Part shown: positions 9,272 through 18,394 of the stretch, in pieces
Position numbering within the stretch: the stretch's first letter is position 1
How the letters are laid out: the number at the start of each line of letters is the position of its first letter
NCBI GenBank assembly: GCA_024235795.1
Contig: JACKLR010000001.1
Coordinates: forward strand, 1,674,001-1,738,000
Direction: 5' to 3'
Source of the DNA: Burkholderiales bacterium
GTDB lineage: Bacteria; Pseudomonadota; Gammaproteobacteria; Burkholderiales; Nitrosomonadaceae
Length of the DNA stretch: 64,000 bases
The notes under the pieces: generated by a model
Told to the model about the DNA's origin: nothing
Databases searched by the model: none
The model's input: only the letters and a program-made list of their open reading frames with translations
Program-made: the position numbers and the translations under genes

Positions 9272-10381
9272 TCAAAAACAACTCAACCGGAAACTGTCGT
9301 CCAGATCGAGCGGCAGAACCAGCGTGCTGAACTGTGTATTATTCGCTGAGCTACAAAGCGCTTCGCGCTCATTGGGATTATCGCTAAGATTTTGCAGATA
9401 TTCTGCGTTCAACACGGGTTTTCCGGCCTGAATAAAGGGTTCCAGCGTATCGCACTCATCAAACTCATGACATTGCTCGTTGACACTGAAATCATAAAAA
9501 TCGACAAGCTCCGGGATTTGTTCGAGATCGTTCTTAAGCCCGACTGACAAACCTCTTTTATGTGCTTCGTTGGCGATGAATTTATTAAACGCCAGTTGGT
9601 CTCTCGCCGTCAGGTCAAAGCCGCTGTCGTTTAAATAGCCGTCCATATTGTCCGGCTCCACGCCGTCGCAGCCTTTCTGCAGCGCCAGATTAAGTCTTTC
9701 AATCATGATCTCGGCCACATTGGGCGAACGGATATCGAGCCATTGCTCATCCGGCCAGCCATCCAGCAAATCACCCCGTACCGCAGGGTCGAACCTGTCT
9801 TTGTCTTCCCTGAAATTCTCATACGAACCCGCCGAAAAATAACAAATGACTTTCTTGCCTGAAGCCTTGAGCGCATTGATCAGCGACACCGGTGAATCGA
9901 ACAGATCAATATCGTACAATTCAACCGGATAATCGGGATTGACTTCCCCGTTCAACTGCCATTGCCATGATACCGATACCGGCGGCTTGTACCAATCCAT
10001 TCCGGTGTCAACCGGCAATGCATCCGGATCCAGTACCGGCGCTGCGGACAGGAAAAACAATTCGATATTTGAAAGACTGCTGCTGGTATTGCCATCATAG
10101 GCTGTTACCGCAACATAAAACGATGCGCCATCCCAAAGTTCCGCCGACAGCGTAACCCTGTTACCCATATCAATGCTTTGAACACTTTCAGCGCCGGTAT
10201 ACGGATAAGGCGCGTACAACAACCGGTAACCCTGTGCATTGGCAACAGGCGGCCATGCGACTGATACATTGGTGCGGTTTTGTGTTACCTCAATTAAGGG
10301 CGGCTCCAGTCCTTGAGTATTGGCAAGCCCGGAAGAAAAAAGAAAAAGAATGATCAACAGGATTTTAATATTTGTTTGCAT
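9272..10381 (-). CDS. Secreted endo-alpha-1,4-polygalactosaminidase-like (GH114 / TM1410-type) protein
   Basis: 369 residues. Residues 1-23 form a signal peptide. Residues ~25-115 look like a fibronectin type III module (APYPYTGAES, FYVAVTAYDGNTSS). The rest is a TIM-barrel-like GH114 domain with KVICYFSAGSYE, WLDIRSPN and GCDGVEPDNMDGY, the acidic patch expected to hold catalytic carboxylates. Family members cleave alpha-1,4-galactosamine polymers, including biofilm matrix sugars. It may act on the cell's own or a neighbour's exopolysaccharide, but no sugar genes lie nearby. Confidence 0.8.
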   Translation of the reverse strand: MQTNIKILLIILFLFSSGLANTQGLEPPLIEVTQNRTNVSVAWPPVANAQGYRLLYAPYPYTGAESVQSIDMGNRVTLSAELWDGASFYVAVTAYDGNTSSSLSNIELFFLSAAPVLDPDALPVDTGMDWYKPPVSVSWQWQLNGEVNPDYPVELYDIDLFDSPVSLINALKASGKKVICYFSAGSYENFREDKDRFDPAVRGDLLDGWPDEQWLDIRSPNVAEIMIERLNLALQKGCDGVEPDNMDGYLNDSGFDLTARDQLAFNKFIANEAHKRGLSVGLKNDLEQIPELVDFYDFSVNEQCHEFDECDTLEPFIQAGKPVLNAEYLQNLSDNPNEREALCSSANNTQFSTLVLPLDLDDSFRLSCF

Positions 10382-10435
10382 AAATAATCTTATGTTTTGA
10401 CATGGATATGCTAATCAAAAATACACTTTAACAGA

Positions 10436-10771
10436 CTAATGCCCCGCCGTTTTTGAAAAAACATGGATCACCACCACACCGAGGACAATTAACCCCATGC
10501 CAATAATCGCCGGCATGTCTGGAATTTGCTTGAACATTACGGCGGCGACCAACGCAACCAAAACGATACCCACACCGGCCCAAATCGCATAAGCCACGCC
10601 CACGGGGATTGTACGCAACGTCAGTGTTAAACAATAAAATGCAACGCCATAACCCGCCACGACAACAAGACTTGGAATCAGATTGGTGAATTCATGTGAC
10701 GCTTTCAGCGCATTCGTGGCAATCACCTCGGCAATAATTGCAACAGCAAGATACCAGTAGCCCATGGGCAC
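10436..10771 (-). CDS. Small multidrug resistance (SMR) transporter, EmrE/QacE type
   Basis: 111 residues with four membrane helices. The membrane-embedded Glu is in AIIAEVIATNALK near residue 14, and the signature AYAIWAGVGIVLVAL and final PAIIGMGLIVLGVVVI helix match EmrE/QacE closely. Such proteins work as antiparallel dimers exporting cationic compounds in exchange for protons. The conserved tail ends in Gly-His, as in EmrE-type proteins. It appears monocistronic. The call is to family; the substrate range is unknown. Confidence 0.88.
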   Translation of the reverse strand: MPMGYWYLAVAIIAEVIATNALKASHEFTNLIPSLVVVAGYGVAFYCLTLTLRTIPVGVAYAIWAGVGIVLVALVAAVMFKQIPDMPAIIGMGLIVLGVVVIHVFSKTAGH

Positions 10772-10832
10772 CCCCTTTCAAATACACGATGAATACCATA
10801 AAAGAGTTACCTTATCACCAATAAACTGTGAA

Positions 10833-10858
10833 TTGGGGAGAAAACCCCAACCTACCGC
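10833..10858. repeat. REP-like palindromic element, left of the FRG gene
   Basis: TTGGGG, a six-base loop and CCCCAA form a short hairpin, followed by CCTACCGC. A related CCCCAATCTACCGC motif occurs on the other side of the FRG gene near 11867. This resembles the GTAGGTTGGGG-type extragenic palindromes scattered through many proteobacterial genomes. Confidence 0.5.
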
Positions 10859-10864
10859 ACTGTG

Positions 10865-11740
10865 CTAAGAAGGCAATTCCTTGACATCTGGATAGATGAA
10901 TTCTCTGTTTATCCCTCTACTTGCTAGATAAGCTGCGCATTCTTGTTCAGAGCCCGGAGGAATTACAACCTTTATAGCAATTGTCTCTCCAGGATTACTC
11001 CATTCCTGTGCTTGCCAAAATTCCAGCAAATCAACCCGCAAGTCCATCTGAGCGAAGTATACAGCTTGTTGGTTCTTTGCTCTTTCGTACGCGATTTGTT
11101 TCTTCGGTGAAAACAGAAGGGGCGCGCCATTTGGAAGTCCCTGCTTCATCTGTATACGCACCTTATCTAGAATATCGGCAACGGCTGTTGTTTGTAGTGT
11201 TTTCCCTGTCGCCGTAGCATCACAAATAAAGATTGCGCCAGAACCATTTCGTTGTTCGTTCGCAAAATACAGTGCCACCTCACAGCTTTTAGACCAATCA
11301 ACCAAGTTTGTGCCTTTGAGCGGCAGCTTATCCTCGTTTGGATACTGCTGAAACCGTTTCATCAATTCGAACCAAGGATCGGCGTCGTTTTTTTCTGCCA
11401 CGAACAGAAGTTCGTCGCTTGGCCCAACTAGCGCTCCGAACTTTAGTAATAACAGGCTAGAAAGTGTTACATTGAGGTCATTTGAATTCCATAGACGTTG
11501 CAAAAAGCCTTCCGCAGAATCCATATCGAAAAGTCGCGACTTGACCGATCGCACGAATGTTGAATCTAGTCGCCACTTTCTATGAGAATGTCCTCGAAAA
11601 AGAAGAAGCGCGTTGGATTGAACTGCAACTTGTTTCAAATGCTCGAGTTCATCAAGGCACATGTCAAAGGACTGAGGCAGCCATTCACCAGTTTTAGGAT
11701 GAATTCTCGTGCTTTCATGGATTGGAATGGGATGTTTCAT
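10865..11740 (-). CDS. FRG domain protein
   Basis: About 291 residues from the ATG at 11740; the open frame extends 33 codons further upstream. The FRG signature is visible in LLFRGHSHRKWRLDSTFVRS, with TNLVDWSKSCEVALYFAN as the second conserved block and a C-terminal SRGINREFIYPD-like end, as in full-length FRG proteins. The biochemical role of FRG proteins is not established; they often sit in accessory or defence-linked regions. Palindromic repeats flank the gene on both sides, suggesting a separately acquired segment. Confidence 0.75.
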   Translation of the reverse strand: MKHPIPIHESTRIHPKTGEWLPQSFDMCLDELEHLKQVAVQSNALLLFRGHSHRKWRLDSTFVRSVKSRLFDMDSAEGFLQRLWNSNDLNVTLSSLLLLKFGALVGPSDELLFVAEKNDADPWFELMKRFQQYPNEDKLPLKGTNLVDWSKSCEVALYFANEQRNGSGAIFICDATATGKTLQTTAVADILDKVRIQMKQGLPNGAPLLFSPKKQIAYERAKNQQAVYFAQMDLRVDLLEFWQAQEWSNPGETIAIKVVIPPGSEQECAAYLASRGINREFIYPDVKELPS

Positions 11741-11823
11741 CAATACAGATTCGTTTTTGCGAGGCCTAATATAACATTCAACCCCTGAAATGACATAAAT
11801 GTAAGCTCTAATTGGTAAATTGG

Positions 11824-11881
11824 AATGAAACCCCAACAATCGTTAGTTTTGGAGTTTCTACTGTCACCCCAATCTACCGCC
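11824..11881. repeat. REP-like palindromic element, right of the FRG gene
   Basis: ACCCCAAC at the left and CACCCCAATCTACCGCC at the right enclose a TTTTGGAGTTTC core. The CCCCAA-y-CTACCGC end matches the element at 10833-10858, so the FRG gene lies between two diverged copies of one palindromic family. Confidence 0.45.
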
Positions 11882-11912
11882 TTAAAAACCTTGCTTATTA
11901 CATGACTACAAA

Positions 11913-12191
11913 CTAGATTGCGCCGTCCTTTAGTGTTGGCTTAAGCGTATAGTTTGGGCATAGCTGTTGATATAAAAACTCCGGTGCAAAGTCAGCACCA
12001 TTTGGCCAGACGAGCGTATCAATATCTTCATTCACAGATAGCTCAGCAAATCGAGCTTTGTCTCTCAGCGGCTGAAACACCTCGCCCCATAGTTCCTTTT
12101 CGAGATCGACTTCGCCCTCAACACCGTCAGCAAATTTCAGCCACACCCGGTAGTCTCCTTGGTACTTAGCTTCTTTAAGTTTCGGTAACAT
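11913..12191 (-). CDS. DUF2442 domain protein
   Basis: 92 residues from the ATG at 12191, chosen because a GGAG ribosome site lies about 9 bases upstream; a GTG at 12218 is in frame but lacks one. The sequence (KLKEAKYQGDYRVWLKFADG, GEVDLEKELWG, then DTLVWPNGADFAPEFLY) is typical DUF2442. Members are often paired with a DUF4160 protein in toxin-antitoxin-like two-gene units, but I find no DUF4160 frame beside it. It is likely an orphan half of such a unit or a stand-alone regulator. Confidence 0.75.
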   Translation of the reverse strand: MLPKLKEAKYQGDYRVWLKFADGVEGEVDLEKELWGEVFQPLRDKARFAELSVNEDIDTLVWPNGADFAPEFLYQQLCPNYTLKPTLKDGAI

Positions 12192-12543
12192 AGCATTACT
12201 CCAGTGGTTCAAGGGCACCTCTAAAAATCCATATTTTGTTACAATACTTCGTTGTTCACAAAAATGTTTCCTTACATATCAATCATATGCTGCGTCAACA
12301 TTTTTTGTTCTAGCCTCGTCTTGTTTAAAACTCTGAATTTTTAGAGATACCCTCAATATGTTTCAACGCCTTTCTATCTCGTGCTAGACCAACACATGTG
12401 GTGGTAGACGGTCCTCGATGATCCCGCCTGTATTAATCGCAGTGTTCATTTACAAATATGATCAACAATCTTGGTTGACCGAAAATCCCCTGCATTTGGG
12501 AGTCTAAACAAAAAATATTCAAAATCATCTGCATATCAACCAA
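12192..12543. other. Gene-free stretch of about 350 bases
   Basis: AT-rich sequence between nadC and the DUF2442 gene, both read leftwards. A plus-strand open frame near 12417-12507 is too short and has no start signals. I see no repeat, RNA gene or terminator here. Confidence 0.5.
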
Positions 12544-13413
12544 TCACACAAACCGCATCGACAAGTCCACGGCTTGAATATTTTTCGTCAGACTGCCAAT
12601 GGATATCCTGTCTACGCCGGTTTCAGCGATACGGCGCACATTGTCCAGACTGATATTGCCGGAAGCCTCGAGCAGGATGTTCTTGCCGGATTTTTGGCTG
12701 TGATTCCGGCTGATGGCAACCGCGTCTTCCAATAGAATTACTGTAAAATTATCCAGCAGAATCATGGTGGCACCGGCATCCAGCGCCTCCTGTAATTGCG
12801 TTATGGATTCCACTTCAATCTGGATGAACACAACTTCGGGCGCAATTTTCAGCGCCTGTTTCAACACCGTTTTTATGCCGCCCGCCGCGGCGATATGGTT
12901 TTCCTTGATCAGAATGCCGTCATACAGACCAATGCGGTGATTCACACCGCCACCGCATTTAACGGCGTATTTCTGTGCGATACGCAAGCCGGGCAATGTC
13001 TTGCGCGTATCGACAATGTCGGCTTTTGTGCCAGCAACGGCTTTGACATAGCGCCGCGTTACTGTCGCCACAGACGATAAAAATTGCAGAAAATTCAGCG
13101 CCGACCGTTCCGCAGTCAATAATGCACGCGCCTGTCCTGTGATTTCGCAGATTTTCTGCCCGATCACAATTTCATCTCCATCCCTGGCAAACCAGCGGAT
13201 CTGAACATCGGGCGACACTGTCTGGAAACACAGCTCAAACCAGTCTGTACCGCATAACACAGCCGCTTCCCGGCTTACCACATTGGCCGTCAACATCTGC
13301 CGCTCAGGTATCAGCTGCGCAGTCAAATCACCTGTACCGATATCCTCCGCCAATGCCATGGCAACGTTGTTTTTTATTTCTTCAAGCAAGCTATCGTATC
13401 CTTTGAATATCAA
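12544..13413 (-). CDS. nadC: Nicotinate-nucleotide pyrophosphorylase (carboxylating), quinolinate phosphoribosyltransferase
   Basis: 289 residues, full length for NadC. It has the N-terminal EDIGTGDLT segment, RSALNFLQFLSSVAT, the DTRKTLPGLR substrate-binding loop, HRIGLYDGILIKENH (Lys and His in the active site) and LLDNF plus LEASGNIS in the phosphate-binding half of the barrel. It converts quinolinate and PRPP to nicotinate mononucleotide with loss of CO2, the step joining de novo NAD synthesis to the common pathway. It is divergent from the next gene, with a 158-base shared promoter region. nadA and nadB are not in the window. Confidence 0.96.
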   Translation of the reverse strand: MIFKGYDSLLEEIKNNVAMALAEDIGTGDLTAQLIPERQMLTANVVSREAAVLCGTDWFELCFQTVSPDVQIRWFARDGDEIVIGQKICEITGQARALLTAERSALNFLQFLSSVATVTRRYVKAVAGTKADIVDTRKTLPGLRIAQKYAVKCGGGVNHRIGLYDGILIKENHIAAAGGIKTVLKQALKIAPEVVFIQIEVESITQLQEALDAGATMILLDNFTVILLEDAVAISRNHSQKSGKNILLEASGNISLDNVRRIAETGVDRISIGSLTKNIQAVDLSMRFV

Positions 13414-13571
13414 ATTCCATCGATCAAAATAATAGTATATCTAAATCCATAGATGGAGATGACAACTGAACACAGTTAAAAAAAACGTTATCACCGCAGC
13501 AGCAACGAAGACAGTTTCTCAACGGGCCGCTAAACAGATAAGATAGACATTATCTATCAAAAGGAGAGCAT

Positions 13572-15065
13572 ATGTTAAACGTGACGGATCTGCTGATTTA
13601 CAGTTTCTCGTCGATGCTGGGTCTTGTCGTCATCGGCCTGATCGTATTCTGGTTTATCCAGGACGTTACCCAGAAAAAACATTCCATATTACGTAACTAT
13701 CCGATTATCGGGCGGCTGCGCTTTTTCTTTGAGCAGCAGGGAAAATATTTTCGCCAGTATTTTTTCTCGAATGACCGGGATGAAATGCCGTTTAACCGGG
13801 CTACCCGCAACTGGATATACCGGCACAGTAAAAACAAGGGCGGGTTGGTCGGTTTTGGTTCCACCAACGATTTACGCGAACCGGGTTCCATCATTTTCGT
13901 CAATGCCGCCTTTCCGATCCTGGAAGAAGACCAGTTGCCGACACCTCCGCTGCTAATCGGAGAAGGCTATGCGAAATATCCATTTGTGGCAAAATCAATC
14001 GTCAATATCAGCGGCATGAGCTATGGTGCGATCTCAAGACCGGCGGTTCGCGCGTTATCACTGGGCGCCGGTGATGCCGGCTGCTGGCTCAACACCGGCG
14101 AGGGCGGCCTCTCCCCCTATCATCTCGAAGGCAAATGCGACATCATCATGCAAATCGGCACCGCCAAATACGGTATTCGCGATGAAACAGGTAATTTTTG
14201 CCCGAATCGCGCCAAAGAACTGGGTGAAGTCGTCAAGGCATTTGAAATCAAGCTTTCTCAGGGTGCAAAACCAGGCAAGGGCGGTTTATTGCCCGGCGAC
14301 AAAATCACCGAAGATATCGCCGCAATCCGCGGCATCCCGGCATATCGTGATTCAATTAGTCCAAATCGCCATAAAGACATAGACAACATTGATGAATTAC
14401 TCGAAAAAATTAACACTATCCGTGAATTGACAGGACGTCCCGTGGGCATTAAGACAGCAATCGGCGGGTGGCATTTTATCAACGAACTGTGCGACTCCAT
14501 CATACGCAAAGGTCTGGATTACGCGCCTGACTTTATTACCATCGATGGCGGCGAAGGCGGCAGCGGCGCGGCACCACAAACGCTGCTTGATTATGTCAGC
14601 CTGCCCATCTCAGAAGCATTACCGCGCGTCGTTGATTCATTGATTGAATCCAATCTAAAAGATCGCATTCGGGTTGTCGCAGCCGGAAAACTGGTTACAG
14701 CTGCACACGGCGCCTGGGCACTCTGTGCCGGTGCAGACTTTGTAAATACCGCACGCGGATTTATGTTTTCACTGGGCTGCATTCAGGCGCTGCGCTGCCA
14801 TAAAAATACCTGCCCAACCGGTGTCACTACGAACAACCCGCGCCTGCAAAAAGGTCTGGTCGTTGAAGAAAAATCTGTCCGCGTTACCAATTACGCCAGA
14901 AATTTCAACAAGGAAGTCAACATGATCGCGCATTCCTGCGGATTGCGTCATGCCCGCGAATTCAGGCGCGAACATGTCCGTATTGTCGAAACGGCCGGAA
15001 AAAGCACCGCAATGAATATTTTGTATCCTTACCCAAGAGTAAAATATCAATGTCGCAATTTATAG
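13572..15065 (+). CDS. FMN-binding glutamate synthase-family protein (GltB2-like domain)
   Basis: 497 residues with a strong AAAGGAG ribosome site before the ATG. One N-terminal membrane helix (residues ~8-30) precedes a single glutamate-synthase FMN/central domain: ISGMSYGAIS, GEGGLSPYH, PGKGGLLPGDKI, FITIDGGEGGSGAAP and a late CHKNTCPTGV motif. The amidotransferase domain of true GltB is absent, so it is not a complete glutamate synthase. Related stand-alone proteins are widespread and their reaction is not settled. Its 3' end overlaps the convergent ABC permease gene by 19 bases. Confidence 0.88.
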   Translation: MLNVTDLLIYSFSSMLGLVVIGLIVFWFIQDVTQKKHSILRNYPIIGRLRFFFEQQGKYFRQYFFSNDRDEMPFNRATRNWIYRHSKNKGGLVGFGSTNDLREPGSIIFVNAAFPILEEDQLPTPPLLIGEGYAKYPFVAKSIVNISGMSYGAISRPAVRALSLGAGDAGCWLNTGEGGLSPYHLEGKCDIIMQIGTAKYGIRDETGNFCPNRAKELGEVVKAFEIKLSQGAKPGKGGLLPGDKITEDIAAIRGIPAYRDSISPNRHKDIDNIDELLEKINTIRELTGRPVGIKTAIGGWHFINELCDSIIRKGLDYAPDFITIDGGEGGSGAAPQTLLDYVSLPISEALPRVVDSLIESNLKDRIRVVAAGKLVTAAHGAWALCAGADFVNTARGFMFSLGCIQALRCHKNTCPTGVTTNNPRLQKGLVVEEKSVRVTNYARNFNKEVNMIAHSCGLRHAREFRREHVRIVETAGKSTAMNILYPYPRVKYQCRNL

Positions 15066-15802
15066 CCCGATCTGAGCAGCTTTATCGCCAGCAGGGATAT
15101 CGCGACAAAGCACACGGTCACGATGACAAGACTCATATACGGCGGAATATCCGATGCACCGAAAAAGCCGTAGCGAAACCCATCTATCATATAAAAGAAT
15201 GGATTCAAATGGGATAAAACCTGCCATGCAGGCGGTAACGAATGAATCGAGTAAAAAACCCCGGACAGGAACGTCAATGGCATAATAATAAAGTTCTGAA
15301 ATGCCGCCAGCTGGTCAAACTTGTCCGCCCAGATACCTGCGATAACACCAAGCGCACCCAGTAGCGCGCTGCCCATCACGGCAAACAGTATGATCCATAC
15401 CGGCCAATACAGCGGAATATCAAAAAAGAACCATGTCACCAGATAAACCCCGGCACCCACCATCAATCCACGCACGACTGAAGCCAGTATGTACGCCAGA
15501 AGAATTTCTCGATAAGTCAACGGTGACAATAACACAAAGACAATATTGCCGCTGATTTTTGACTGGATCATGCTCGACGAAGAATTGGCAAACGCATTTT
15601 GCATCACAGCCATCATGACGAGTCCGGGAATCAGGAACACGGTATAGGGTACGCCCTGGTAGGCTTCTATATGGGCTTCCAGTACGTGAAAAAATATCAG
15701 CAAATAAAGCAGCGTCGACACTATGGGCGCCAGTACGGTCTGGAAACCCACCTTCCAGAATCGCAACAGTTCTTTGTACAATAACGTCAGAAAGCCGGTC
15801 AT
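15047..15802 (-). CDS. ABC-2 type transporter permease (YadH-like)
   Basis: 251 residues with about six membrane segments and the ABC-2 signature region (GVLAGIWADKFDQLAAFQ-like stretch, then PLTFLSGVFYS and HLNPFFYMIDGFRYGF). Its start overlaps the stop of the ATPase gene by one base (TAATG), so the two are translationally coupled. YadG/YadH-type pairs export an unknown substrate, possibly lipid or polysaccharide. The pair follows the mla operon on the same strand, an order also seen in other betaproteobacteria. Confidence 0.88.
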   Translation of the reverse strand: MTGFLTLLYKELLRFWKVGFQTVLAPIVSTLLYLLIFFHVLEAHIEAYQGVPYTVFLIPGLVMMAVMQNAFANSSSSMIQSKISGNIVFVLLSPLTYREILLAYILASVVRGLMVGAGVYLVTWFFFDIPLYWPVWIILFAVMGSALLGALGVIAGIWADKFDQLAAFQNFIIMPLTFLSGVFYSIHSLPPAWQVLSHLNPFFYMIDGFRYGFFGASDIPPYMSLVIVTVCFVAISLLAIKLLRSGYKLRH

Positions 15803-16722
15803 TATGTCTCGGAAACCGGGTTTTTCATTAAATTTACAAACACAGCTTCAAGATCGGGCTGTAACAGCTGCATCTCCAGAATCTGGATTTTGTTCTCGCG
15901 CAATTGCGCAAGAACCGATTCGATCTGCCTATAACTGTCCATTCTCAATTCATAGAAACCATTATGATGCGTTACCTGTTTTTCCTGTAATCCCGGTGGC
16001 AGGTTATCCGGTTGCAGTCTCAGGCGTAGCGAATACCCTGCCGTCATGGTGTTGATCAGGCTCTGTATACTGTTCAGCGCAATAACTTTCCCCTGTTTCA
16101 ACATGGCGACTCGGCTGCATAATGCTTCGGCCTCCTCCAGATAATGCGTGGTCAATACAATGGTATGCCCTTCAATATTAAGCTGTTTAATAAAATCCCA
16201 GAGTGACTGGCGCAGTTCCACATCCACACCGGCTGTGGGTTCATCCAGAATAATGACCGGTGGTTTATGGACCAAAGCCTGCGCCACCATGACGCGCCGC
16301 TTCATACCGCCAGACAAGGCGCGCATATTGGCATGGGCTTTGTCAGTCAGACCCAGACGCTCGATAATTTCATCAATCCAGGTTTTATTTTTTGAAATGC
16401 CGTAATAACCTGATTGAATAATCAAGGTTTCACGAACGGTAAAAAAAGGATCAAAAACAAGCTCCTGAGGGACCACGCCCAATTGCCTGCGTGCAAGACG
16501 GTATTGATTAACTACATGGTTTCCCATGACATGGACTGAGCCGCTGTCGGCGAGCGCCAGTCCGGCAATTGTATTGATTAATGTGGTTTTACCGGCGCCA
16601 TTCGGGCCCAACAGGGCGAAAAACTCACCTTCCCGGATTTCCAAATCGATATGATCCAGCGCGCAGAAAGAGCCAAAGTATTTGCATACTTTTTTAACTT
16701 CTATGGCTAGTACGCTATCCAT
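15802..16722 (-). CDS. ABC transporter ATP-binding protein (YadG-like)
   Basis: 306 residues. The nucleotide-binding domain shows Walker A GPNGAGKTT near residue 39, signature LSGGMKRR, Walker B VIILDEPTAGVD and the switch His in TTHYLEEAE. The last ~80 residues form the extension usual in ABC-2 ATPases. It is coupled to the permease downstream. A 156-base gap separates it from mlaB, so it may be in the same long transcript or have its own promoter. Confidence 0.92.
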   Translation of the reverse strand: MDSVLAIEVKKVCKYFGSFCALDHIDLEIREGEFFALLGPNGAGKTTLINTIAGLALADSGSVHVMGNHVVNQYRLARRQLGVVPQELVFDPFFTVRETLIIQSGYYGISKNKTWIDEIIERLGLTDKAHANMRALSGGMKRRVMVAQALVHKPPVIILDEPTAGVDVELRQSLWDFIKQLNIEGHTIVLTTHYLEEAEALCSRVAMLKQGKVIALNSIQSLINTMTAGYSLRLRLQPDNLPPGLQEKQVTHHNGFYELRMDSYRQIESVLAQLRENKIQILEMQLLQPDLEAVFVNLMKNPVSET

Positions 16723-16878
16723 ATAATATTGCCTGGTTCAGTGAGTTTGTCAGTGTACGTGGCAAGGCGTGCCTTGCTGCATAACACCGCGGCAACGCTG
16801 TACCTGACAAGATCATATGGATAGAGTGCTAATGTACTAGGGACATTCAATGAATCATTCGATAAAGCAGTGCCGGGA

Positions 16879-17190
16879 TCATTCCCCGATTTCCGGTTTT
16901 TTTTGATTTGATAATGGTATGATGAATTCTGTTACGCCATAAAGCTGCATCAGGCTCTCCAGGCTTGCGGACAAATGAATAAACTCCAGACGACAATTTT
17001 TTTTGTTTGCTTCACGCAACCATTCCAGCAACATACTTACAGCTGTTGAATCGACTTCAGTGATCTGCTGTAGACTGATTTGCAAATTGCCATTTTCCAG
17101 CAGTGCAAGCCCCTTTTCTGTCAAATCAACGACATTATTGATATTGACAGGGCCTTGCACAATAATGGTATTTCCCTCTCGCCGCAACAT
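16879..17190 (-). CDS. mlaB: MlaB-like STAS domain protein of the Mla lipid transport system
   Basis: 103 residues forming one STAS domain (GPVNINNVVDLTEKG, then EVDSTAVSMLLEWLREA, whose D-S-T matches the conserved helix cap). MlaB binds the MlaF ATPase and is needed for its activity in the MlaFEDB complex of the inner membrane. Position as the last mla gene, after mlaC, fits the standard operon order. Single STAS domains are otherwise non-specific, so the name depends on context. Confidence 0.85.
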   Translation of the reverse strand: MLRREGNTIIVQGPVNINNVVDLTEKGLALLENGNLQISLQQITEVDSTAVSMLLEWLREANKKNCRLEFIHLSASLESLMQLYGVTEFIIPLSNQKKPEIGE

Positions 17191-17231
17191 TCCGGAGTAT
17201 TTGTTCTCAATTTACCAAGAAAAGCTTTCTA

Positions 17232-17843
17232 CTACTTTCCTTCCAGCGAACGGTTTTTATCTGATAATGTTTTAATGAGTCCTTCAACACCCCCTCTACG
17301 AATCTGACTGTTGAAAGAACCGCGATAATTTGTCACCAGACTAACGCCGGCAACGGTCACGTCATAGACTTTCCAACCCTCAGGCCCTTTTTCCATACTG
17401 TAATCGATAGGCACAGGCTCTTTGCCACTGCCCTGATTGATGATTGTTCTTACTGTGGCATCGACTCTGTCACCCAATTCCCTGATGGGATTGACTGTTA
17501 CCCTTTCATCACGATACGTTGTTAATGCATTGGAATACGTCCTGACCAGCAGTGTCCTGAATTCATTTACCAGCACATCTTGCTGCTCAGGAGCGGCAGA
17601 AGACCAGTGTTTACCCATGGCCAGCCGCGTCATGCGCGTAAAGTTAAAATGCGGCAGGATTTTAGTTTCAATCAAATCCAGCATTCTCTCTTTATCCTCA
17701 CCTATTTTGTCATCCTTACCGATAATCTCAAGGACTTCTTGAACGGTTTTATCAACTAACCGGTCCGGCTCCATCATCGACCATGCCGGGAACACAAGCA
17801 GGAAAGTAAACAAAAACGCGACTAAACCAAGAAATCTTTTCAT
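17232..17843 (-). CDS. mlaC: MlaC periplasmic phospholipid-binding protein
   Basis: 203 residues with an N-terminal signal peptide (MKRFLGLVAFLFTFLLVFPAW). The mature part matches the MlaC/Ttg2D family: ILPHFNFTRMTRLAMGKHW, LVNEFRTLLVRTYSNAL, and PIDYSMEKGPEGWKVYDVTVAGVS. MlaC shuttles phospholipid between the outer-membrane lipoprotein MlaA and the inner-membrane MlaFEDB complex. It lies 79 bases after mlaD in the same orientation. No mlaA gene is in the window. Confidence 0.93.
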   Translation of the reverse strand: MKRFLGLVAFLFTFLLVFPAWSMMEPDRLVDKTVQEVLEIIGKDDKIGEDKERMLDLIETKILPHFNFTRMTRLAMGKHWSSAAPEQQDVLVNEFRTLLVRTYSNALTTYRDERVTVNPIRELGDRVDATVRTIINQGSGKEPVPIDYSMEKGPEGWKVYDVTVAGVSLVTNYRGSFNSQIRRGGVEGLIKTLSDKNRSLEGK

Positions 17844-17922
17844 CGTCCCCTCACAATTTCATTCAATATTTTATTTTAAAAGTCACACAACAACTTTTAA
17901 CAGTCAATTTTACATGATTTGA

Positions 17923-18390
17923 TTAAAATGCGTTATCTTCCGAAGCCTTATCAAACAAGAAACGCCCGATCATTTCTTCCAACACCATGGCGGAATTGGT
18001 TTTCATGATTGTATCACCTTCTTTGAGCATCCCCTCATCGCCACCCGCGGCCAATCCGATATACTGCTCTCCCAACAGGCCAGCGGTCAATATGCTGGCG
18101 AAAGTATCCTTGGGAAATTGAAAACGGCTATCGATATTCATGGTAACCACTGCATCGTAGGTTTGCGTGCTGAACTGGATAGCAGTCACACGGCCGACGA
18201 CAACACCCGCGCTCTTGACGGGCGCCCTGATCTTCAGTCCACCGATATTCTCAAAATTCCCCTGGATAACATAACTGTCCGCTACGCCGTAGGTATTCAG
18301 ATTGCCCACCTTCAGACTCAAAACCATTAATGCGCCGATCCCGGTCATGACAAACAATCCTACCCATAAATCCAATGTCGCTCGTTGCAT
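17923..18390 (-). CDS. mlaD: MlaD, MCE-domain lipid-transport protein
   Basis: 155 residues: one N-terminal membrane helix (VGLFVMTGIGALMVLSLKVG) and one MCE domain (GLKIRAPVKSAGVVVGRVTAI, LGEQYIGLAAGG). It is anchored in the inner membrane and forms the hexameric periplasmic ring through which lipids pass. Length is normal for single-MCE MlaD. It is separated from mlaE by 4 bases, so cotranslation is likely. Confidence 0.95.
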   Translation of the reverse strand: MQRATLDLWVGLFVMTGIGALMVLSLKVGNLNTYGVADSYVIQGNFENIGGLKIRAPVKSAGVVVGRVTAIQFSTQTYDAVVTMNIDSRFQFPKDTFASILTAGLLGEQYIGLAAGGDEGMLKEGDTIMKTNSAMVLEEMIGRFLFDKASEDNAF

Positions 18391-18394
18391 CTGC

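Noticed and set aside
12361..12510. Possible transposase scrap or CRISPR-like repeat between DUF2442 and nadC
   Set aside because: A short frame reads through but matches no transposase pattern I know, and no repeat copy is found nearby.
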